A stretch of 64,000 bases of DNA from Salidesulfovibrio brasiliensis JCM 12178. Lineage in GTDB: Bacteria; Desulfobacterota; Desulfovibrionia; Desulfovibrionales; Desulfovibrionaceae. A program made the translations under genes and the position numbers. Location: positions 1 to 64,000 of the forward strand of contig NZ_BBCB01000003.1 in assembly GCF_001311825.1 (NCBI RefSeq). Reading direction: 5' to 3'. Shown one piece after another: positions 58,962 to 64,000 of the stretch. The notes below the pieces were generated by a model. It was not told where the DNA came from, ran no database searches, and saw only the letters and a list, made by a program, of their open reading frames with translations. Every line of letters begins with the position of its first letter. Positions within the stretch are counted from its first letter, which is position 1.

Positions 58962-60737
58962 CTAGTCGCCCATTTCGTTCATGAGCGCGGCGATCTCTTC
59001 GCGGATGATCCGCGCGGCCTCGGCTGGAACAGCCTTGGCAACCTCCTCCCGGACCATCTCGGCCACGGGGTCGGTGTCGGGCGTTTCGGGCTCGAAATCG
59101 GCTGCGGCTTCGGTCACTGCCTTGCGGGCCTCGTCGGCCACGAGGTCGCGAACGGCCTTTTTGACTTCCTCACGGATGAAGCCCTTGAAGCTTTCCACGC
59201 GGTTTTCCAAAACGTCCACGCGGGAGACGAGCTCCAGTTCATGCGCGGCTCCGGCCTTCATGAGCATCTCTTCGATGCGGCCCACGCGGTTGTCCACCGA
59301 GGCGCTGCCTGCGCCGCCTTCCATTTGGCCGAGGCGGCTTTCCAGCGCGTCAATGCGCATCATGAGCGCCTCGCTCACAACGGCGTCGGTGGTCAGATCG
59401 CCGCCGAGGTCGAAGGTGTCGTCCTCGGCCATGTCGGAGACGTCGATATCCGAGACGTCTATATCGCTTTCGTCAAGCAGGCTTTCCATGGCCTCGTCAT
59501 CGCCGGTGTCGTCGTCGGGCTCTTCACCCGTTCCACCGCCGAGGCTTGCGAGTTCCTCGTCGGTCAGGGCGTCGATGTCCGGCTCGGCTATGTCGATGTC
59601 TTCTTCGATGATAGCGTCAAGGGCCGCTTCCTCGGGGCCTTCGTCGTCTTGGGCGTCTTCCTGCGCTGCCGGGGAATCTTCGTCTTCGACATCGGCCAGC
59701 AGTGAGTCGATGTCGTCGGCTTCGGTGTCCGCCTCGGGTGCAGGTTGGGCGACTTCCGGCTCGTCCGGGGTTTCCGCCGGAGCTTCTGGCTCCGTTGCGG
59801 TCTCGGGCGGGGCTGCCGGTTCCGCTTCGGGCGCGGGCTCGGCCTCTTCAGCCGGTTCCGCTTCTTGGGAAATTTCCTGAGGCTTTTCTTCCTGTACAGT
59901 TTCTTCGGGCTGCACAGTTTCTTCGGGCTGCGCGGCTTCTTCGGGCTGCGGCTCTTCCGCCGCCGTTTCCCCTTCGCCGCCTTCTTCAAGCAGGTCGTCC
60001 AGCTCTATGGCGTCAAGGTCGTCGCCGGAGTCCGCCTCCGCTGCAGCGGCGGGCTGGGACGTCTCTTCGCTGATTTCGTCCACCCCGGCCAGCAGGGCGT
60101 CGATGTCGTCTTCCTCTTCCTGCGGCTGGTCATCATCGGAGAGGGCGTCTTCAAGCCCGTCGAGGTCCAGATCGTCGTCGGAGCCCGGTGCTGCCAATTC
60201 GGCACCAAGGTCGAGGGGTTCCTCGTCGGCTTCCGGTCCGGCGGTGTCTTCCGCGCTTTCGGGAGAAGGTTCGGGAGCGGCTTCAGCTTCGGGCTGGGCG
60301 GCATCGTCCGGGACTTCAAAATCCGCGCCGAGTTCGAGGGGCTCCTCGTCGTCGGAGACGGTCATCTCTTCGCCGAGTTCAAGGACATCGTCGTCTTCAC
60401 CGTCGCTGGCGATGTCGTCTAGAACCAGTGGCTCGGAGTCGTCCTCGAGCACGTCGTCCAGAACGAGCACATCGTCGTCGGCGTCGTCGGGAGTCTTTGC
60501 GTCCGGCTTTTCCGTGGCAGGGGAGTCGTCGCCTGCCTCGGCCTCATCGTCGAGCATGATGGGTTCCGCCTCGCCTGTGGGTGCTTCTTCACCGAGCTCT
60601 TCGGCAAAAAGATCCTCGAGTTCCTGCTCGAAGTCGGCGTCCGTGGCTTCCGGCGAGTTGTCACCGGAGGAGTTGCCGTCGCCTTCCACAATGTCGGTCA
60701 GCTCGAGAATGTCATCGGACGAATCAGACGGGGCCAT
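58962..60737 (-). CDS. Highly acidic repeat protein with C-terminal coiled coil, unknown function
   Basis: 591 residues. Residues 1-430 are extremely rich in Asp, Glu, Ala and Pro with recurring short units: DDILELTDIV, DDVLVLDDVL, EPLVLDDIA, EEPLELGADF, EEPLDLGAEL, DDIDALLAGV, DDIDSLLADV and DIDALTDEEL. Two short-tandem blocks stand out, QPEETV (about 275) and DIDVSDIDVSDM (about 432). Residues about 450-580 form heptad coiled coils (ALESRLGQMEGG, RIEEMLMKAG, RVDVLENRVESFK) and helices. There is no signal or membrane helix. It may be a scaffold or polar-organising protein with docking motifs; I do not assign a function. Confidence 0.75.
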   Translation of the reverse strand: MAPSDSSDDILELTDIVEGDGNSSGDNSPEATDADFEQELEDLFAEELGEEAPTGEAEPIMLDDEAEAGDDSPATEKPDAKTPDDADDDVLVLDDVLEDDSEPLVLDDIASDGEDDDVLELGEEMTVSDDEEPLELGADFEVPDDAAQPEAEAAPEPSPESAEDTAGPEADEEPLDLGAELAAPGSDDDLDLDGLEDALSDDDQPQEEEDDIDALLAGVDEISEETSQPAAAAEADSGDDLDAIELDDLLEEGGEGETAAEEPQPEEAAQPEETVQPEETVQEEKPQEISQEAEPAEEAEPAPEAEPAAPPETATEPEAPAETPDEPEVAQPAPEADTEADDIDSLLADVEDEDSPAAQEDAQDDEGPEEAALDAIIEEDIDIAEPDIDALTDEELASLGGGTGEEPDDDTGDDEAMESLLDESDIDVSDIDVSDMAEDDTFDLGGDLTTDAVVSEALMMRIDALESRLGQMEGGAGSASVDNRVGRIEEMLMKAGAAHELELVSRVDVLENRVESFKGFIREEVKKAVRDLVADEARKAVTEAAADFEPETPDTDPVAEMVREEVAKAVPAEAARIIREEIAALMNEMGD

Positions 60738-60764
60738 GCTCGGAACCTCCGGAGAGACGGTTTT

Positions 60765-60801
60765 GGAAAAAGAGGGGGGCCGCTTGCCGCAGCCCCCCTG
60801 T
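60765..60801 (-). terminator. Rho-independent terminator of cytochrome c3
   Basis: On the minus strand GGGGGGCTGC pairs with GCGGCCCCCC around a 5-base loop and is followed by TCTTTTTCC. It lies 16 bp after the c3 stop and just before the acidic-protein start. Confidence 0.85.
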
Positions 60802-60816
60802 CAACCTAGTGCGGCT

Positions 60817-61191
60817 TTAGCCCTTGGGGTGGCAGTCCTTACAACCCATGGGGCCCTTCTTCTCTGCCCTGTGGCACTTGATGCAGAGATCGTGGTAGGC
60901 CTTCTTGAAGGAAGGCGTTTCGCCCTTCTTGGCGCGCTTGGCTACGTGGCAGCCTTCGGCAGCGCAAGACTGAACTTCAGACTTGCCGTCCCACTCGTGG
61001 TGGCAAGTAGTACATTCGGGCACGAGCTTTTCGTGAGCGGCGTGCGGGAATTGAACGGGGGCCTGTCTCATTTTGAAGGGAGCCTTCAGTTCGATGTCAG
61101 CCGGAGCCTTGGGGGCGGCGCTCAGGTTGGGCAGTGCGAAAGCACACACCAGAGCGGCGACTACAAGGCTGATCATGAGAGATTTTTTCAT
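60817..61191 (-). CDS. cycA: Periplasmic tetraheme cytochrome c3
   Basis: 124 residues. Signal peptide to about residue 25 (NLSAAP), then a mature protein of about 100 residues with four hemes: CTTCH (60), CAAEGCH (76, the CxxxxCH form), CIKCH (103) and CKDCH (117), plus distal His candidates (FPHAAH, CHHEW). The type I c3 links periplasmic hydrogenases and formate dehydrogenases to membrane electron-transfer complexes in sulfate reducers. It is the clearest marker for Desulfovibrio-type metabolism in the window. In many c3 the fourth site is also CxxxxCH; here it is CxxCH. Confidence 0.95.
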   Translation of the reverse strand: MKKSLMISLVVAALVCAFALPNLSAAPKAPADIELKAPFKMRQAPVQFPHAAHEKLVPECTTCHHEWDGKSEVQSCAAEGCHVAKRAKKGETPSFKKAYHDLCIKCHRAEKKGPMGCKDCHPKG

Positions 61192-61246
61192 TACTCCTCA
61201 GTCCTCCTGTTGCGAAAAGGTATAACGTCACACTCTCTACTATTGC

Positions 61247-61275
61247 GGAATAAATGACCAGTCCCGCTGTGTCAA
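61247..61275 (-). promoter_or_regulatory. Possible sigma-70 promoter of cytochrome c3
   Basis: A perfect -35 TTGACA (61275-61270, minus strand) is followed after 17 bases by TATTCC (3/6 of the -10 consensus). The site is about 55 bp upstream of the cycA ATG. A slightly shifted TTTATT could be the -10 instead. Confidence 0.45.
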
Positions 61276-61361
61276 GCCGACTTGACCAAGAGAGAGGCCG
61301 CCTTTCTACTAGAAATGTGGGGACTTCTGCAAGTGGATTGTGACATATTTCACCACTTCCC

Positions 61362-62108
61362 CTACAGTTGGTATTTGTCCCCGTACCCTCTTGGCGTGAG
61401 CATGTATCCGCCGCAGAGGCGAGTGCTGCTATTGCCAATGATGAGGGTCGTTTGCATGTCCACGTCCTCGGGGTTCACCGAGTCGAGGCGGACTGTCCTG
61501 ACCTGCTGCCCCGGACGAAAGGCGCGGCCCACGATGCCCACAGGCGTGTGCGGTTCCCGGTGCCGGGAGATGATTTCGAGCGCTCTGGGGAGCTGCGACC
61601 TGCGCTTTTTTGAACGCGGATTATAAATGGCCATGACAAAGTCCGCTGCTGCTGCGGCGTCGAGGCGGCGTTCTATGGTCTCCCAAGGGGTCAGAAGATC
61701 CGAAAGGCTTACGGAGGCGAAGTCGTGCATCAGGGGTGCGCCCAGAAGCGCTGCCGAGGCGTTGAACGCCGCAATACCGGGAATGACCTCGAAGGGCACG
61801 CTGTCCAGCAGTCCCTCGACTTCGAGGATTTCCAGCGCAAGCCCGGCCATGGCGTAGATGCCCGCGTCCCCGGAGCAGACCAGCGCCACGCGTCGGCCCT
61901 TTGCGGCCTGCTTCACGGCGGCGCGCACGCGCTCCACTTCGCCCATCATGCCGGTTGAGAAAACTTCCTTGCCCGACAGCATGGCCGGGTCGACGAGGTT
62001 TATGTATCCTTTGTATCCGACAACGGTGTCGGCGTCCTTGAGCGCACGGCTGGCGGCCGGGGCCATGAGGGCCGCGTCGCCGGGACCGAGACTTACGACA
62101 ACAAGCAT
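61362..62108 (-). CDS. cobJ: Precorrin-3B / cobalt-factor III C17-methyltransferase
   Basis: 248 residues. SAM-dependent tetrapyrrole methylase: VVSLGPGDAALMAPAASRAL start, VVGYKGYINLV, VALVCSGDAGIYAMAGLALE and VIPGIAAFNASAALLGAPLMHDFASVSLSDLLTPW, which is characteristic of CobJ/CbiH. It contracts the corrin ring in cobalamin synthesis. The start overlaps cbiG by 16 bp, so the two are translationally coupled. Confidence 0.93.
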   Translation of the reverse strand: MLVVVSLGPGDAALMAPAASRALKDADTVVGYKGYINLVDPAMLSGKEVFSTGMMGEVERVRAAVKQAAKGRRVALVCSGDAGIYAMAGLALEILEVEGLLDSVPFEVIPGIAAFNASAALLGAPLMHDFASVSLSDLLTPWETIERRLDAAAAADFVMAIYNPRSKKRRSQLPRALEIISRHREPHTPVGIVGRAFRPGQQVRTVRLDSVNPEDVDMQTTLIIGNSSTRLCGGYMLTPRGYGDKYQL

Positions 62109-63124
62109 TCGCTGCTCCGCGCCACGGCAAGCGTGGCCTTTTTCGATTTCTTTTTGGGGATGACCAGTGCTCCGCCGCCCGAGCCGAGGATGGCGGCGGC
62201 CTCGCATACTGACGGCGTGCCGATGACGTCAAGCACGAACTCCGAAGGCGAAGGGGCGTCCACTTCGGCCAGCGTCTCGCTGGGGTAGAACTCGATATCG
62301 AGGCCGAGTTCGCGGGCCGCTTCGAGAAGACCGGCTTCGTGACGTTTGGCCTCCACCGAGGCGATGCCGGTGACGCTCTTCAGGCTGAGGCGGGCGTCGC
62401 GGAGGGTCTCGTGAATCAGGGTGAGGATTTCGTCGCGCTCCGCCCCCCGGCGGCAGCCGATGCCCATGACGAGCAGCCTCGGGTGCAGACGCAGCGCGGT
62501 TTCGTCGCGACAGTCCTCGCGCCATGAGACCCAGATGCCGGGATCGCCTTCTGTCCATTCTTCGCGGCGCACTTCGCGCATGAAGCGTCCGTCGATGCCT
62601 CGCAGGTGCTCTTCGGGGTCGTATATCTGCACTTCCATGCCTTCAAGCCAGGCTGCGTTGATGCGTTTGACCGCGTCGAGGTTGCCGATGACCAGCCCGG
62701 AGCGGGCGGCCATCATGTCTGCGGAGGGAAGCCCCTCCATGTCCGTGGCGGTGGTGATGACCGGGTGGCCCTTGACCGCTTCGGCTACTCTGAGCGTCAG
62801 GGCGTTGCCGCCGCCGAGGTGTCCCGAGAGCAGGCTGATGACGTGACGGGCGTGGTGGTCCATGCAGACCACTGCCGGGTCGGTGTCCTTGCTGATGATG
62901 TGCGGGGCGATGACGCGCACTGCGATGCCCGTGGCCGCAATGAAGATGTGTCCCTCGTACCGATTGTAGGTGTCCGCAAGGCATTGGCGCAGGGAGGTGT
63001 ATGGCGTGGCGGCCTCGCCCCCGGCCATGCGTTCGGGCACGAAGACGTCCGCGTCGAATGTTTCGCGAATCCTGCGCGCCGGGCTCAGGCCCTGCCGCGT
63101 GACCACGTAGACTGCCAGCTTCAT
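62093..63124 (-). CDS. cbiG: Cobalt-precorrin-5A hydrolase CbiG
   Basis: 343 residues. N-terminal CbiG domain with GHIFIAATGIAVRVIAPHI, VCMDHHARHVISLLSGHLGGGNALT and VITTATD, then a middle linker and a C-terminal CobE-like domain (MGIGCRRGAERDEIL). It releases acetaldehyde from the ring in the anaerobic pathway. The presence of CbiG indicates the cobalt-early (anaerobic) route. Only these two cobalamin genes are in the window; the others must be elsewhere. Start at 63124 begins the family homology. Confidence 0.93.
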   Translation of the reverse strand: MKLAVYVVTRQGLSPARRIRETFDADVFVPERMAGGEAATPYTSLRQCLADTYNRYEGHIFIAATGIAVRVIAPHIISKDTDPAVVCMDHHARHVISLLSGHLGGGNALTLRVAEAVKGHPVITTATDMEGLPSADMMAARSGLVIGNLDAVKRINAAWLEGMEVQIYDPEEHLRGIDGRFMREVRREEWTEGDPGIWVSWREDCRDETALRLHPRLLVMGIGCRRGAERDEILTLIHETLRDARLSLKSVTGIASVEAKRHEAGLLEAARELGLDIEFYPSETLAEVDAPSPSEFVLDVIGTPSVCEAAAILGSGGGALVIPKKKSKKATLAVARSSECLLS

Positions 63125-63189
63125 GAGAAAGCTATAGCCGATTTGCATCCGATGCGCCACGGTTGCGCCCGAGGTGCAGGGCAGAGGCG

Positions 63190-63795
63190 CTATGACTGGC
63201 TAACGAAGTACAGCCCGGTCGTTCCCGAGAGGGCTGTGCGGCGCAGCTTCCAGCGAGCGTTCATGCGGTCGAGGAAGCCTTCGGCAGCGCCCGTGCGCAT
63301 CCAGTTCCGGTAGTTGGCGAAATGCTCGCCGCCCGCCAGCCGCTCCACACAGTGCACGCCCCATGCGCCGAGTCGTGACGCGCCGTGCGGGTGACGGTAG
63401 TCGGCCAAGACCACCAGACCGTGCGGTCCGACCACGCGGATGGCCTCGCGGAAGATCGCCTGCCTGACCGGTTCCGGTTTTTCGTGCAGGGCAAAGGTCA
63501 GCGTGGCGGCTGGAAAGGACGCGTCGAGGAACGGCAGGGCCGTGGCATCGGCCAGAGCTACGGGGATGTGCGGCCGTTTCTTGCGGGACACGGCAAGCAT
63601 GGCCGGGGAGAGGTCAACGCCGGTGGCTGGGATGCCGGCTCCGGCAAACACCTCGGCCAGCAGGCCTGTGCCGCTGCAAATGTCGAGAACCGCTCCCTGC
63701 CCGGCCAGAAGTCCGGACATGCGGCGGAAGACCGATGCGAGCGGCCTGCCCACTATGAAGTCGTACCAGTTGGCGGAAACGGCGTATTCGTCCAT
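63190..63795 (-). CDS. Class I SAM-dependent methyltransferase (Methyltransf_11 type)
   Basis: 201 residues. SAM-binding loop LDICSGTGLLAEVFAGAG (about 50), acidic GVDLSPAML, then DATALPFLDASFPAATLTFALHE and VLADYRHP. The N-terminus (YAVSANWYDFIVGRPLASVFRRM) is close to UbiE-like phospholipid/quinone-type methyltransferases. The start at 63795 is chosen by homology; it has no strong ribosome site and a TTG at 63831 is an alternative. It ends 65 bp before the cobalamin genes on the same strand. The substrate is unknown. Confidence 0.8.
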   Translation of the reverse strand: MDEYAVSANWYDFIVGRPLASVFRRMSGLLAGQGAVLDICSGTGLLAEVFAGAGIPATGVDLSPAMLAVSRKKRPHIPVALADATALPFLDASFPAATLTFALHEKPEPVRQAIFREAIRVVGPHGLVVLADYRHPHGASRLGAWGVHCVERLAGGEHFANYRNWMRTGAAEGFLDRMNARWKLRRTALSGTTGLYFVSQS

Positions 63796-64000
63796 GAAGG
63801 GCAGAGTACGGGCTTCGCTTGTCGGCGGCAATGGATTATGCGTGCACGGGAGGAAAGAATTGCACTTTCAGACGGTTGGGGGTTTTCCCCAAAAAGATGT
63901 CTTATTTTGGGTTTATTTCCCTGTATCAGGCTCTTGCGCATCAGGCGACATAATGGCTATGATTATTATCTGGTGAAAAGAGAATAAATACAGGAAAGCC
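63796..64000. other. Intergenic end of window
   Basis: About 200 bp, AT-rich from 63890 on. A small hairpin GGGG-TTTT-CCCC lies near 63882-63893 and GATTATTATC near 63961-63970. No gene, tRNA or clear promoter is visible before the window ends. Confidence 0.4.

Noticed and set aside
60007-61257. A 416-codon serine-rich plus-strand frame
   Set aside because: It is the reverse of the Asp/Glu codons (GAC, GAG, GAA) of the acidic protein, which read as Ser-rich in antisense. The minus-strand protein has an ordered coiled coil and a ribosome site.
63125-63189. A cobalamin riboswitch before cbiG-cobJ
   Set aside because: The 65-bp gap is too short and lacks the conserved B12-box-like sequence; the methyltransferase gene upstream makes a read-through transcript more likely.

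Overview
The window is GC-rich chromosomal DNA, almost certainly from a sulfate-reducing Desulfobacterota bacterium of the Desulfovibrio/Pseudodesulfovibrio group. The evidence is a tetraheme cytochrome c3, a PerR-rubrerythrin-desulfoferrodoxin-rubredoxin-rubredoxin:oxygen oxidoreductase cluster, a heme-c chemoreceptor beside a tetraheme cytochrome, futalosine-route menaquinone genes, anaerobic-type cobalamin genes and many sensor kinases. I see no phage, IS element, CRISPR array, rRNA or tRNA. Genes are tightly packed and many form minus-strand operons.

Layout. 1-5.6 kb: an RlmM-like methyltransferase, an M23-like exported protein, a histidine kinase with a cysteine-containing PAS domain, an M24 peptidase and a flavoprotein. 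5.6-8.6 kb: pstSCA (no pstB here) behind a promoter region with repeats. 8.7-12.5 kb: fabI and a two-component pair with a sigma-54 response regulator. 12.6-21.2 kb: a nine-gene minus-strand operon encoding a complete Liv-type ABC importer, two acyl-CoA ligases and a CBS-ACT protein, which points to uptake and CoA activation of an organic acid. Upstream of it lies a 270-bp array of GTTGC/TTGCAA sites. 21.6-27.2 kb: a PHP-glycosyltransferase fusion, a DksA-like protein, a YdcZ-type transporter, the UbiA-family prenyltransferase MqnP and an MscS channel. 27.2-37.2 kb: two sensor kinases flanking a hydantoinase-like and an HDAC-like gene, then an aminotransferase, a LysR regulator and a lipoprotein.

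37.4-45.1 kb holds the most coherent candidate system. A five-gene operon (receiver, CBS protein, SLC13/DASS carrier, left-handed beta-helix protein, NhaB antiporter) has an exact-match sigma-54 promoter and an upstream palindrome. It lies beside a sigma-54 activator with a Cys-PAS sensor and a NifX-like protein. 45.3-48.8 kb: the oxygen-defence cluster. 48.8-51.4 kb: the heme-c MCP and tetraheme cytochrome. 51.5-58.7 kb: purL, polyprenyl synthase, mqnB, a UDP-sugar dehydrogenase and menG, so quinone genes are spread over the window. 59-61.2 kb: an extremely acidic repeat protein and cytochrome c3. 61.4-63.8 kb: cobJ, cbiG and a methyltransferase.

Quality warning: at least 15 otherwise normal genes carry a frameshift, 16 lesions in all. 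All but one are repaired by adding one or two G/C bases in GGC/GCC-rich spots, and one by removing a base from a G7 run. I read these as sequencing or assembly errors and annotate the genes through them.
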